The notes: generated from the letters alone by a model not told the origin. Shown: positions 1 through 11,402, counted from the first letter of the stretch. The stretch is 64,000 bases of DNA from Zygophlyctis sp. KS116 (GCA_054661495.1 BAAFSQ010000011.1:1-64000), one strand, 5' to 3'. Program-made: numbers and translations.

Positions 1-1
1 T

Positions 2-70
2 GCTGTTGTATCCAAAACAAAACCAATTGTAGAGTATGTGGAAAGAGTACTTCAAGAACTTTTGGGATAA
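2..70 (+). CDS. 3' end of an unidentified gene cut by the window edge
   Basis: An open frame runs in from the left edge and stops at TAA 68-70. It encodes the last 22 residues of a protein ending in VERVLQELLG. The tail is too short to assign to a family. It lies 74 bp upstream of RPN9 on the same strand. Confidence 0.5.
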   Translation, partial: AVVSKTKPIVEYVERVLQELLG

Positions 71-144
71 TTTATAACTCAACTTAATAAATCATTATGA
101 AGGTTTAAATTTTTAAGGGTTAGACGACGGTTCGCAGTGGATTT

Positions 145-1317
145 TTGATGCAAACAATTCTTAATTCCAATTTATCTCCCAAAGCCAAGGACCTCGTGAG
201 CTCATTTTCGTCGCTTTATGACCAGAAACTGTGGCATCAATTGACGCTCAAGTTGAATGAATTCTATGACTTGAAAGAAACTGTACCGTTTCAAATGAAT
301 GTTTTCCAGGATTTTATTTCCAAGTTTTCAGACAAGATTGCTCCTCTGTCTCTAGCAATTTTTGCTAGTAAATCTTCAGTCTCTTTACCACCGCTAGAAG
401 GGATTGAATTTCTGTCAAAGTTTATAAAGCAAGATCAGGAAGCAAATGCGTTTTTGAATATTAAAATTGGAAATTATTATCTTTTGTTAGGACAGCTGGA
501 AAAGGTCAAAGATTTATCATCTCAAACTGAAAAAATACTAAATGAAAAAAGTATGGATGCAAGTATTCATGCAGGATACTATAGACTCATGGCTGATTTC
601 TTTAAAGCTAAAAATCAGTATCCTCAGTACTATCATAACGCTCTATTATATCTATCTTCAGTTCCCCTGGAAACTTTACCTTTGGAAGAGAAACAAGAAA
701 GAGCCTATGAATTAGCTATTAGTGCCCTTTTAGGAGAAGGATTGTATAATTTTGGGAAATTATTGATGCATCCAGTCTTGGACTCACTGGTGGGTACAGA
801 GTATGATTGGTTGAGAAATTTTCTTTTTCAGTTGAATAATGGAGATATGGATGGATTTGATAAGACTTTAAAGACTAAAGAATTCCATAAACAAGTAAAT
901 TAAAAAAAGTTTATATTAATAATTAGAACTTGTTGGTGTCTGCACAGGCATTTTTACGACAGAAATTATGTTTAATGACTCTTGTAGAAATGATTTTTAA
1001 GAAATCTAAAGAGTCTAGAGGACAATTAAGCTTTTCGGATGTTGCTAATGAAACTAGAATTCCAATGGATGAAGTTGAACATCTAGTTATGAAGGCTCAA
1101 AGTTTGGGACTTGTAAAAGGATACATTGATCAAGTAGATTCAATGATTTTGGTATTTTCATTGTTTTAATGGTTAGATTACATGGGTACAGCCGCGAATT
1201 CTTGATAAGGCTCAAATCATTAGTCTTCGTGATCGTATTTCTGACTGGTCTGTCAAAGTTCAGGCTAATGTAAAGCAGTTGGAATCTGAGGGGTATGCAG
1301 ACTTGTTTGTGCAGTAA
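145..1317 (+). CDS. RPN9: 26S proteasome lid subunit Rpn9 (PSMD13)
   Basis: Non-catalytic PCI-domain subunit of the 19S regulatory particle lid, which helps position the lid on the 26S proteasome. Two introns (895-926 and 1152-1176) are removed to give 371 aa, close to the usual length of about 375-390. The N-terminal three quarters is the helical repeat region. The C-terminal PCI winged-helix part carries family signatures such as QKLCLMTLVEMIFK and DEVEHLVMKAQSLGLVKG, and the last exon reads TWVQPRILDKAQI, as in PSMD13 orthologues. The exon joins are fixed by these conserved residues. The ATG at 145 is the first in frame. RPN2, the beta1 subunit and RAD23 also lie in this window. Confidence 0.93.
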
Positions 1318-1372
1318 TTACAATGCGTAAATAAAAAAAACGTTTGACATTTTGTGTCTTGAACACACTAGG

Positions 1373-1404
1373 TTATAAGAGTTCTTATAAGAGTTCTTAT
1401 AAGA
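1373..1404 (+). repeat. 12-bp direct/palindromic repeat upstream of THOC2
   Basis: The unit ATAAGAGTTCTT is repeated about 2.5 times without a gap. Each junction also forms the palindrome AAGAGTTCTT or TTATAA. It ends about 50 bp before the THOC2 start codon, so it could be a promoter element. This is inferred from position only. Confidence 0.5.
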
Positions 1405-1453
1405 CTTTAGCGAATAAGAAATCCTCAAATTTTACATTTTGTTATCGTTTACA

Positions 1454-4400
1454 ATGCAAAATCTTGAATCACTAATCAAGGATGATTTCTACGAGAAACA
1501 CAAGTCTGAATTTCTAAAGAGTTTAAAAGACTTGATCAAAGATCCGAGTACTAGAATTCAAAGTAGAAACTGGAATTTGGAAAATTTATTAAAACCATCA
1601 ATTGGATTTAATTTTAAAAGGGAAGAAATTGATCTCTCAATCTCTAGCGTTCTCGTTGATGGAATTTACTTACATTATTGCCTATACCCAGATCTAAAGG
1701 AAAATTGTATTTTACTCACTAGAAATATGATCTCTAAAAAATATATTCTACCGTCAATGGTGCTAGAAAGAACAGATTCTGAATTTGTTCGAGGTGTAGG
1801 AGTCGCGGATGTTCAGGGGTTTGAAAAGAAATATATTAGGGCTAATACAGCGTATCTCTATACTCAGTCTAAATTTAACTTGCTCAGGGAAGAAAGTCAA
1901 GGATTTTCAAAATTACTGGTTCTTCTAAGTGATTGTAATATTCCTTCCTTTGAATCTCTATGGTATCCTCAAACATCATCTTGTAATCCAAAGAAAATGC
2001 AAGAATTAAGAGAAATTAGAGAAAAAATTGTCAAACAACAAGCAGAAAAAGTGTTGGATCAAATTTTAAAGCTGATTGGAACGTTTGAATTGGATTCAAA
2101 TAGGGTTTTAGATTTAATATTGGATGTTTTTGCGGCCAAATTATTAAATAATTATGATTTTTTTATCCAGCTACTTCGAATATCTCCTTGGTAGGATCTT
2201 AAATTTTAATGGAATAGGTCAGATAAGTCTTTAAATCTATATGCACATTTTATGGGTTTCAAATATTCTTCATATTATTCAGATACAGATAATGCTAGTA
2301 AACCGCCTTTACAAATGGTTTTTGTAACTGCATTATTGATCAAGGAAAATTTAATGACTCTGGGAGATATATATCCACATTTATATCCAAAGGAACAGCA
2401 AACTGAAGATGATTTTAAGGAATATTTGGTGTATTGTAAAGAAATGGGAGCAAAAGCTGCAAGATATCAAGGCCCAGGGGTATTTAGAAGTTTTTTAAAT
2501 ATTATAGCTTTCAGGAGTTTTAGGGGATGATTCAAGTAAAGTTATCCAAGTTGAAGAATCTAAAGAAGTAATTTTTGTTTTCTAAACTTCTTAGCATGTT
2601 TTTGATAAAATAGATTTCAAAGCTGATTTAGTAGAATGTTTATTAGCACTAGGAGATTTAGGGAATGCTAGAAAGTTATTAGCTAGATCTCCAAACATGT
2701 CTTCCATGTATCCTGGAATAGCAGAGGCAACTTGTAGGTTGTTACATGTGATAATCAACCCGGTTTACCAACCATTAAAGCCTTTGCCATCTCGTGAATT
2801 TGATTCCGACCTGCACCCTCCTTCACTTCCTACTTTAAGTTTTCGTACTTCTGAACGTATTTTTTTTTAATTCATTTTTAGGTCCGTATACTGGGAAAAA
2901 AACTTCTAATGCCAAATATTCATTCTTTTATTACAAGTGGGCAGACAATTTAGTGTCTGCGTCCGATTATAATGGTGCGGTCAAAATTCTGCGGGTTATT
3001 TTATCGATTATAGGCGGACATCTATCAAAGGATGTTAATCTCGTGTACAAAATCATTAGAATAGGAAAGGCACATGTTGAATCTGTAATTTACTTCATTG
3101 AACGTTTAGACGGAATATAATCCTCAAGTAATGACTAGCTGGCTAAACATTATTTCTCAGCATATTTTCCCTGCCGTTTCTCTCACTTACTCAAATCCTG
3201 GACTTACATGTGAGTTATGGTCATTTTTGAAAGCATTTCCATATACAACTCGTTACGGATTATACGGTGAATGGAAGAGTATACTTTACGGTAAAATCCC
3301 TGAAATGTCAACTGCATTGATTGGCTGTGAAAAGGATACCAAATATATTATGGCGTAAGTTGGCATTTATTAACTTACCATAGCCGTTTATCAAAGGAAA
3401 CTATTAAGCAGTATGGTAGGCATATCGGCAAAACAGTTCATTCTAATCCCACTATCAGTTTTGCATATATTATAAAGCAGTTGGAATCTTATGATAATAT
3501 GATCGTGCATGTGGTTGATGCTTCGCGCTATTTAACAGATTTAGAGCTAGATATTCTCACTTTCAGTTTAATAGATGCTTTATCCGACAGAAGAAAAACG
3601 CGAATAGAAGAAAATGGAACATCTTTGGCACCATGGTTGAAATCTCTCTCAAATTTTTGTGGGACGCTCTTTCGCCGTCATTCAGTAGATCTTGGTGGTA
3701 TCTTACGATATATTTACAACCAACTTGCCGTAGATAATCCGTACGACTTACTTGTCTTACAAGAAATGATTAGTGCGATGAGCGGGATAAGAATAGCTGA
3801 AGACGTCACAAATGAGCAGATAGAAGCAATAGGTGCTGGTGAAACACTTCGAAGAGAGTCCCTCATGTTTGAATCTGTTCGCAATTCCGCAAAATCTACG
3901 AAGCGTCTTTTAGAATCACTGATTGTCTCTGGTTTGACAGGTCCGATTGGTATTTTGATTGCTAATATGAAACGGGATGTCATTTTTACTAGTGAAACGA
4001 ACGAATTGAAAGTTATTGGTTGGCTGCATGATCATGTAAGACTTTTAAGAATTTTATCCAAAGTGCAAAAGAACTTTTCTTCAGTATTTTGATTTTCTTT
4101 CAAGCAATCTTACTCAAGAAAAATATTCGCAGCTTTTTCCGTCTTTCAAGGAATTATACTCTAGCACTACATTAGACTTCGGAACAATCTTTCATATGCT
4201 GAGACCCAAATTGAATTTGTCATTTGTGGTAAAAAACTATTTCAAATTCTAATCATAGAATACTGATAATGTCAAGGTAGAAACTGAAAATTCAATGGAT
4301 CTGGACGTTCCGAATGAAAATCTTAAATATTTTGAACACCCCACTATTCAGACGATTAAAACTGAAATATTAAATTTACTCCCGGCTGAAACATGGAACA

Positions 4401-7232
4401 ATATAAACGTGGATTTTTTTGTTACCTTTTGGCAACTTTCGTTATATGATATATCTGTTCCTAAAGCTAGATATCAATTGGAAATCGAAAAACAAGCGGC
4501 TATTATTTCTAAGCTTGAAGCAAATAGATTGGAGATGTCCACTGCAGCAGTTGCTAAGCGTAAAAGGGATAAAGAATGCGCTTCTGCATTGATTAACTCA
4601 TTTGAGGAGGAGCTGAAATCTCAAGAATCAAATTATAAAAAAGTCTTACAAAGGATAGATGCTGAAAAGGACAAATGGTTTAAAAATGGTTTGTTTTAGT
4701 TAGCTAACCAACTTAGTAGTTATGGACCATATAGGCTTAAATTTCCTGCAGGAATTCTTATTTCCGCGATGCATAATATCTCCATATGACGCTACTTTTT
4801 GTGCCCAGTTCTGTTTCTTGATGCATTCAATCAAAGTTCCAAGATTTTCTATAATAAGTGCCCTTTCAAATGTACTTTCTGAATTTATCTCATGTATAGC
4901 TTTTTAAGCCTAGAATCGTTCAGGCTATTATATTTTCGTTGACAGAGAATGAGGCCAAAAACTTTGGTAAAATTTGCAGCGTTAATTTATTTTTAGGTTA
5001 TTTCCTGTCTTTTATCTTAAAGAATTTGATTACATATCACAAAAATGGAGAAGACTTTGAGAAGTTCAATGTTAACTTGACCAAAGATTTGTTCGATCAC
5101 GAGGGATTTTGTCAGCAAATGCTAATATGGGAGCAAGATCTAAGAGAATCATTCCTGTATTCATTGCACTCTGGCGAATATATGCAAACAAGGAATAGCA
5201 TTTTAGTTCTTGATAAGATAAATGATTACTTTCCAATCACAAAAGAATCAGGCAAAAAAATCGAATTAATCATCAAGCTATTAGAAAAAAAAGAAACAAG
5301 AGGTGATCTTAAGCAACTATCGCGTGCTTATTATGGGAAGTTACAGCTACGTAAAAAAGACTGGCTTGACGGATTGGAAGAAGAAATTCTGCAAGAAAAA
5401 CCTGATCTAGATTTAGATGCCTCCAATACCTTACTAGATCAGATGGATTCCGGAAAAAAGAATGTAGAGATGGTCACTGCTCCCAAAGAAGATTTGAAAA
5501 TGAATGACAATGTGAATATCATTAAAACTATCGATAAAGTCCCCGATCAAGATGCAGATAAGAAGAAAATCGTGACAGATGGAATGAATGCTTCTGTCGC
5601 TCCTGTAGAAGAAATCCCCAAGAAAAATATTGAAGAAGATTTAGATAAGGAAGAAGGGGAGCAGAACGAAGATGAAGAATTAAGTCAAAATGATCAGGTT
5701 TTGAAATCTGGAGAAGCGCTTGAAAGCGGCATTTTAACAGAAGATGAAACAGATCAAACTAATCTTGAAGAAAAAGAAAAATTGTTATTAGTTCGAGAAG
5801 ATGGAGAAGCAGATCCTGAATCATCTGGGGTTAGCGTAGATTTAAAAGTCCTCGATGAATCAACATATGAAATCAGCAATGATGTTCATAATATATCTGA
5901 AATTCCAAACTCTGATGAAATTAAGAGTTATGATGATCAAACCATGGATACGATGGAAGCCCTCCGAAAAGTTCTACGTGAACGGGTTGAAGCCTCTAGA
6001 CGTATTCAAGATAAAAACGATAAAACATCCAAAGATGAACTCATCAATAATGAATCTCCTTCAAAAATTGCACGTGATAGAGATTCATCATTTGAAAAAC
6101 AAAGGAATCAGTCAAACGGTGATTATCGACCCTCAAGAAGCATTCGAGATCGAGATTATAAGCAACGTGAATATGGACGCGAGAGATCCCCTAAAGATAC
6201 TAGAGAATCACAAAAGTACACGGAGAATAAGGATAGCCAAAAATCTTCATACAGTAAGAATTATTCAGACCGGGAAAGTGACAGAGTTTCAGAAAGAAAA
6301 GACAGGAACTCTAAATACAAGGATTATCCATCCCGTGAGCATGATAGGAGTTCCCGACATTCTAAAGATTATCAGGGTCGTGAGCGGGAGCATGATAATA
6401 GAGATCGTAGGGATTACAGGGACAGATCCCCTATTAGACCTCAATTTTACCAAAAGGATACATGGACCAACAAACAAGGCTCTCTTTCTCAAAAAAGTGT
6501 TAAAGATGCTATTACTGGTGCTGTTTTGGAAAATTTAAAAAAAGAAACCTCTCAATCCAAATCTGATGAAGGACGCAGATATGACTCTAAAGAACCTCCA
6601 ATGAGGAGAGATATTTATATCCCACCTGCTCCAAAAGAAGATGTGTCTTCATCCTTAAAAAGACAAGATGATGTTAATATTCACAATAGAAGCAAGGATG
6701 AGTCCAGATCAAGAAGAGAGCGTGATTTTGATCGTGGTAGAGTTTCTGCAAGAGTCTCTCCAAGAGATTCTCCACAAAAAGATAGAGATCGTGAAAGTGA
6801 TAGGACCATTAGAGACTCTAAAAAAAGTTCAAGTCTAGAAAGAAGTTGGAGTCGTGATAAACGAAGAGAAGATGAACGCCAACATGGTTTTGGAAGATCT
6901 AAAGATATCTATACCCCTCAAAACTCTTTTGAATCGAAATCTAGAGGTGATAAAAGATTCCAATCATCGTATGAAAAGGATAGGAGTAATGATCGTGGAA
7001 CCTTTAGACAGTCTGATTCTAAATCTGAAACTAGGCCTAGAATTACTGAAAACTCGGAACCATCCGCTCAAAAGAAAAGAGGTTTAGAAGATGGTAATAT
7101 TTAAATTTTTAAGTCATAGGATCTCTTAAATCTTCTGCATCTTCTATTTCTATTGATGATAATTCTCATAGTAGAGCTGAGAGTGATAAGTCTTCCAAGA
7201 AGGTAAAGATCAATCGCATGGTAAGGGATTAA
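1454..7232 (+). CDS. THO2: THO complex subunit 2 (Tho2/THOC2) with an RS/RD-rich tail
   Basis: Largest scaffold of the THO/TREX complex, which couples transcription elongation to mRNA export in the nucleus. Twelve short introns (2191-2217, 2480-2507, 2568-2594, 2857-2881, 3085-3109, 3355-3383, 4036-4063, 4229-4258, 4689-4716, 4872-4899, 4967-4996, 7094-7119) give 1,815 aa. Recognisable blocks are KFNLLREESQGFSKL near the N-terminus, DPNRVLD-like DSNRVLDLILDVF, the core RLSKETIKQYGRHIGK and SNPTISFAY, then FLFPRCIISPYDA and TENEAKNFG. The last 600 residues are acidic, then rich in R, D, S and E, as in animal THOC2 tails. The intron 4967-4996 is 30 nt, has no in-frame stop and could be retained, adding 10 residues. 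The ATG at 1454 is the first ATG of the frame. Confidence 0.93.
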
Positions 7233-7325
7233 AGAAATCATGATAATTTCAGGTCATATAATAAAATTTTCTGAAATTCCTAAATTCCTGCGGACTGTTG
7301 AGGTCCAGGTTAATAAAAAAAAGAA

Positions 7326-7532
7326 ATGGTAAGTCACTTTATCTAAGACGATTAGCCATCTCAAAAGACATTCCGTATCAAACGAATTCTTGGTAAAAAG
7401 GCCAAACAGAATCGCCCAATCCCCAATTGGATCAGATTCAAGACTGATAATACCATTCGGTAATTACATTTACTAATATCAAGATACAATGCCAAACGTA
7501 GAAACTGGAGAAGAACTAAATTGAATCTTTAA
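7326..7532 (+). CDS. RPL39: 60S ribosomal protein eL39
   Basis: Small basic protein lining the ribosomal exit tunnel. The start codon is an exon by itself (7326-7328). Introns 7329-7355 and 7460-7483 give a 51-aa protein, exactly the family length. The product reads [20 protein letters not shown], then [10 protein letters not shown] and [11 protein letters not shown], all eL39 signatures. The second intron contains TACTAAT, a near-perfect fungal branch site, 6 nt before its AG. The gene is too short to be found as one open frame. It ends 25 bp from the convergent NAP1 gene. Confidence 0.95.
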
Positions 7533-7557
7533 AATAAAAAACTCTTTAAAAAATGGT

Positions 7558-8538
7558 TTATTGTTGTTTGCAGTCGGGAGGATTTTCTTTCTTGCCAGTG
7601 TCTGCATTCTCTTGTCCATCTTGATCTTCATCATCTTCTTGATCTTCATCATCTTCTCCTTCGAAATCTTCACCTTCTTCTTCATCATCCCATTCATCCA
7701 TTTCTTCATCTTGTAACGCCTTTCCTGTAAACCAGTCAACAGCGCGTGGAATAATCTTTTCCTTTAAAATCTCTCCAATTTCATAGTCCATTTCAATCTT
7801 TTCTTCAAAATCTTCTGGAAGATCTTCTTCTTCATCATCATCTTCTCCCAAAGGTAATTGAATTGGAGAGAAAAAATTGAAAAATGTCTCTCTAGGAATT
7901 GTCTTTTTAACCATTCTAGTCTCTTTAGTCCCCTTGTGTCTTTGTTTCTTCATTTCAACTTTACAAGTCAAATCTTGATCTACTTTCCAATCTATAACAG
8001 TTCCAACTGCTTTTTGATAAATTAGATCTCCAAATGGATCATCAGGATTATTATCCAAATAATAAGTTTTAACTAGACTCTTATTAGAGAAAAATGGATT
8101 CTCTTCAAACAAGAATTCCAACTTGAATCCAGGATTATCTTGTAAATATTCAACTTTTATATCAATCAAGTGTTTTAATGCTTCTTCATCACCATCAAAG
8201 ATCAATTCAGAGATTAAAGGATGTGTAGACATTGCAGTGTACCAAAACGATGGAATTCCTACTGGATCGGCAGTATCGTTTAGACCAGAAATAATTTCAA
8301 ATCTCTTTTGATAGAGAGGAACATGAAGTGTAGCAAACTTCTTTTCTAATTCCAAGACTTGCGATCTGAATTCTAGTTCCAATTTGAGATTTTCCAATTG
8401 AATTTCAGATAATTTTGAAATTTTATCTTGAATTTCTTGGGGAAGAGATTCGACATATCCAGAGGTTTTGCCAACAAGAGTATTTAAGCGGGACTGAAGA
8501 GCATTCAAGAGTGCAGGATTGTTTGCTAAAGCTTCCAT
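7558..8538 (-). CDS. NAP1: Nucleosome assembly protein NAP1
   Basis: Histone H2A-H2B chaperone acting in nucleus and cytoplasm. A single 326-aa exon. The dimerisation helix is followed by the NAP fold with the signatures GIPSFWYTAMSTHP, FLFEENPFFSN and ETFFNFFSP. Family members end in an acidic tail, seen here from about residue 230 with long runs of D and E broken by the short conserved stretch IPRAVDWFTG. The first 16 bases of the coding sequence are duplicated in inverted orientation at 14966-14981, at the outer edge of the inverted repeat described separately. Confidence 0.95.
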   Translation of the reverse strand: MEALANNPALLNALQSRLNTLVGKTSGYVESLPQEIQDKISKLSEIQLENLKLELEFRSQVLELEKKFATLHVPLYQKRFEIISGLNDTADPVGIPSFWYTAMSTHPLISELIFDGDEEALKHLIDIKVEYLQDNPGFKLEFLFEENPFFSNKSLVKTYYLDNNPDDPFGDLIYQKAVGTVIDWKVDQDLTCKVEMKKQRHKGTKETRMVKKTIPRETFFNFFSPIQLPLGEDDDEEEDLPEDFEEKIEMDYEIGEILKEKIIPRAVDWFTGKALQDEEMDEWDDEEEGEDFEGEDDEDQEDDEDQDGQENADTGKKENPPDCKQQ

Positions 8539-9251
8539 TTAAAAAAGATAAAATTGCTGCCACAGCCCTCTAGTTGCCGCAAACTGTATCTTTCTGTATA
8601 ATATGATCCGTACGATCGACTGAATAATTACTCAATCTCAATAGAATAGTCGATTTGATAATATACACCGTTAATATATTTCAGAATAGATTCTAGAAAA
8701 ACAATACGGCCATGAGGGCAGAGATCAAGGATCCGACAGAGACATTGGTGGAACTGTTTTGCTCACTGTCCTTTTCTGGATACTCATTAGCTAGATCCAA
8801 GGATGCTGTAGCTTCGGCTTCTTCTACAGCAGTAGTGATAGAAGCAATGTCCGAAACTGGAGTTGGCTTCTCCTTTTTAGTTCTGGATGTATTTGTAGTT
8901 GACTAGCCATTATAAAATAGATCTAGATTACCTCTTCAGATGGAGTAGATTCATCAGATTCAGGAGTATCAACTCTTAGAACTTTTCCTTCATTGCGAGG
9001 TGCATCAGGCTTAAACTTTTCTGGTTTAGTAACCTTGTGCCAATCATTTTGGCGTCCTCTCTCATTGGCAGATACCAATGCAGACAACAGAGCAATAGAC
9101 AACAGTTGAGATGAGACTTTCATTTTCAATTATTTTTAGATCTGTGGTTTGTCCGATAACCCCGTATTTATAGTTTACCAACTCAGACTCAGATTATTAA
9201 AAATCAATATTTTTTGATAATAGCATAGATCAGACAAAGGGGAGTTGTTTT
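8523..9251. repeat. Left arm of a 729-bp inverted repeat
   Basis: This arm is the inverted counterpart of 14253-14981. Both are 729 bp between matching ends. It starts inside the first codons of NAP1 and includes the first GPI-type gene, its promoter and some upstream sequence. The coding parts of the arms are nearly identical; the stretch between the GPI gene and NAP1 has diverged, with small insertions and deletions. The arms enclose a 5,001-bp spacer. Confidence 0.85.
8693..9123 (-). CDS. Small secreted GPI-anchor-type protein, copy 1
   Basis: I do not recognise this family. One intron (8903-8931) gives 133 aa. Residues 1-19 form a signal peptide (MKVSSQLLSIALLSALVSA). The mature region begins with the conserved ERGRQNDWHKV and PEKFKPDAPRNEGKVLRVD, continues as a Ser/Thr/Glu-rich linker with Asn-Ser-Ser sites, and ends in a hydrophobic tail (SLISALLAVLFF is the copy 2 version) directly before the stop. 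That layout is typical of a GPI-anchored surface protein. The sequence is a close paralogue of 14381-14811 and a distant one of 15120-15499. The intron position is shared by all three. An earlier in-frame TTG is unlikely as a start, because the paralogues start at this ATG. Confidence 0.75.
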
Positions 9252-9455
9252 ATATTATATCTTTAATAAGATGTTTGATAACAGAATTATGAATAATCAT
9301 TAAAATCTTTCAAAGATCAATCGCAAGAAGGATGATTCTGTCTGGTGCATTTAATCAATTAATGAATTTAATTTTTATTCTGGAATATTTAAAACTTTTT
9401 CCAAAATCTAATGAATCAAGCCATACTATCAACTTGTAAATCTTATTTGCAGCTG
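9252..9455. other. Intergenic stretch between the inverted-repeat arm and TMEM216
   Basis: AT-rich sequence of about 200 bp in which I see no gene or RNA. It separates the left repeat arm from the 3' end of the TMEM216-like gene. Confidence 0.4.
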
Positions 9456-9889
9456 TTAATTGTCTACAGCGCGTATTAAGAATAGTGTACCAGTGATCAG
9501 TTGAACTCCAATGAATATTAAGCTGATTGAATTTACCGCTATATCTATAATCATGACATAAGTTTGCCAATTGCAGTAATAGAGAAATGCGCCAATTGAA
9601 AATAAAGAAAATATAATTGATATAATCGCAGGTAATGATTCTTCTGTTTTGTTTCCTTTAGAGAAAAGAAATACTCTAGAAGCCTCTAAAATAAATAAGG
9701 GGAAAATTCCAAATACTTCCAATTCATAAGAAAATGGAGGATAAGTTAAATACATGTCTGGAGTTTAGATTAATAAAAAATACTCTTATATACTAAAAGT
9801 GCTAAAGTGATTATCCAATATACAGGAAACCATATAGAATATATAAATAAAGATATTTGAAGGGGTAGAGACGATTTAATTTCTCGCAT
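9456..9889 (-). CDS. TMEM216: TMEM216/TMEM17-family ciliary transition-zone membrane protein
   Basis: Four-helix membrane protein of the MKS module that gates the base of cilia and flagella. One intron (9758-9783) gives 135 aa. Exon 1 supplies SSLPLQISLFIYSIWF and the first helices. Exon 2 supplies the signature FGIFPLFILEASRVFLFSKGN, matching the conserved IEVIRLFFGTKGN block of TMEM216, followed by two more helices around FSLFSIGAFLYYCNWQTYV. Length and topology fit TMEM216 (about 145 aa). Its presence argues that the organism builds a flagellum. TMEM17 or TMEM80 are the nearest alternatives. Confidence 0.8.
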
Positions 9890-9999
9890 GACTGAAAGAA
9901 CCGCAAATTTAAGCACCGTGCTTTGATTGCGACTTTGCGTGATTTACGATTTTTTTAATCAAGCACAAATTAGCACAGAGCTTCTCAGATAAAACTCAT

Positions 10000-10719
10000 A
10001 TGAATATTCTGATCTTTGCTTTAACCCTTTTGCTAACAGCCTGCAGTGCCTTTCCGGTTGGTAAATTGATTCCGCTAAGCTCAATCTCCCATCTTAGACA
10101 TCACAATATTGGGAAATCAGTAAGGGTTGGAAATGGGATCAGATCATTGCATGGATATCCATTTCTTAGTCAGGATTTAGGAGGTAATCATTTGAATTCA
10201 ACTCTAGATAAAAATAAATTTGTTGCTATTGATTGTGAAATGGTCGGAGTTGCCAATAATACTAAATCTGCTCTTGCAAGAGTATCAATTGTTGACTATT
10301 ATGGAAATGTTATTCTAGACAAGTATGTTAAACCTCTAGAACATGTATCGGACTACAGAACTTGGGTATCAGGGATCTATCCTCATCATTTAAGTAATGC
10401 AGCAAATTTTTACAAGATTCGGAATCAGGTCTCGAATCTCTTGAAAGGAAAGATCGTAATTGGTCATGCGTTGACTAATGACTGGAAAGCATTAGGTCTT
10501 ATGCATCCTGAATCAATGATTCGTGATACGTCAAAGTTTGAGGCCTTCAAAAAATACGCCAAAGGGAAGAATAACACTCCAGGATTAAAAACATTGGCGA
10601 AAACTTTACTAAATATTGATATACAATCTGGTAGTCATGATTCAGTTGATGATGCAAGAACTGTAATGTTAATATTCAAACATGCCATGGAATTACGGAA
10701 CAGAAATCTTTTAAATTAG
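10000..10719 (+). CDS. REX4/ISG20-like DEDDh 3'-5' exonuclease with a signal peptide
   Basis: A 239-aa intronless gene. The exonuclease domain spans about residues 70-230. Exo I is FVAIDCEMVGV (the D and E ligands), Exo II includes IGHALTNDWKAL, and Exo III is SHDSVDDART, which supplies the general-base His and last Asp. The blocks ARVSIVDYYGNVILDKYVKP and YRTWVSGIYPHH are typical of REX4, normally a nucleolar rRNA-processing enzyme. Unusually, the protein begins with a clear signal peptide (MNILIFALTLLLTACSA) and about 50 further residues, and lacks the basic N-terminus of nuclear REX4. It is therefore probably secreted or in the secretory pathway. Its stop overlaps the stop of the convergent HAD gene at 10716-10719. 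Confidence 0.85.
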   Translation: MNILIFALTLLLTACSAFPVGKLIPLSSISHLRHHNIGKSVRVGNGIRSLHGYPFLSQDLGGNHLNSTLDKNKFVAIDCEMVGVANNTKSALARVSIVDYYGNVILDKYVKPLEHVSDYRTWVSGIYPHHLSNAANFYKIRNQVSNLLKGKIVIGHALTNDWKALGLMHPESMIRDTSKFEAFKKYAKGKNNTPGLKTLAKTLLNIDIQSGSHDSVDDARTVMLIFKHAMELRNRNLLN

Positions 10720-11402
10720 TATATTAAGGAATTTATACCGATTATTTGATCAGATCGATCTATTTTATCACTGTAAACTCCATTTCTAATGAGTAAAAGC
10801 CCATCGATTCCAGCCTTTTTAGATCCATAATAATCCTTTTCTAGTGAATCTCCAACATGAATTCCCTTCAAGTTTCCAAATGCTTTTTTAAATAGTTGAA
10901 CATCAGGCTTACTCGCCTGTTCAGTCTGAGAGAGAATCACCATATCAAAGAATTTGGCTAGATCAAGAATATTCAAGATATGAAGACTTCTAATATCTGA
11001 ATTGCTGATTATCCCCAATTTAATGTTTAGCTTCTTTAACGCACTGAGAGTCACAACAACATCACTATAAATCCCATAGTTTTCTGCAAGACTAAACTCT
11101 CTTAAAACATCATTGTAAAGAGAAGGAAATACTAAATCTAAAGATTGCTTACTGTTATGAGGAAGCAATGAGTTATAAACCACTGCAGACCACCAACTAA
11201 TGTGGCACCGACCGAAATGCGGCTCTAACGCTTCTTTGGCTGCAAATGCAGTAGAAAAACTACTTGGGTATGTTCCTGATAATCCATTTTTTCTTGCTAT
11301 TTTTGAATAAATTGCAATAGGATCAGTATGTATCAGAGTATTGAAGAGATCAAACGTGATCATCCTCGGTTTCACAATCTGAAACATGGTAATAATGATC
11401 AT
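10716..11402 (-). CDS. HAD-superfamily hydrolase (HDHD3-like)
   Basis: A single 228-aa exon of the haloacid dehalogenase fold. Motif I is MITFDLFNTLIHT: the nucleophile Asp is present, but the usual second Asp (DxD) is Phe, as in dehalogenase-type and HDHD3-like members rather than classical phosphatases. Motif II is LGIISNSD, motif III the Lys in QASKPDVQLF, and motif IV HVGDSLEKDYYGSKKAG. The C1-type cap lies between motifs I and II. The substrate cannot be predicted. The first ATG is used here; an internal Met shortly downstream is possible. The gene is divergent from WDR27 with a 61-bp gap. Confidence 0.85.
   Translation of the reverse strand: MIIITMFQIVKPRMITFDLFNTLIHTDPIAIYSKIARKNGLSGTYPSSFSTAFAAKEALEPHFGRCHISWWSAVVYNSLLPHNSKQSLDLVFPSLYNDVLREFSLAENYGIYSDVVVTLSALKKLNIKLGIISNSDIRSLHILNILDLAKFFDMVILSQTEQASKPDVQLFKKAFGNLKGIHVGDSLEKDYYGSKKAGIDGLLLIRNGVYSDKIDRSDQIIGINSLIY

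Noticed and set aside
5855-7087. Additional plus- and minus-strand open frames within the THOC2 tail
   Set aside because: They overlap the RS/RD-rich coding tail in other frames, have no homology and unlikely composition.
8712-8906. Plus-strand 64-aa open frame
   Set aside because: It is antisense to exon 2 of GPI copy 1. The intron and paralogues support the minus strand.
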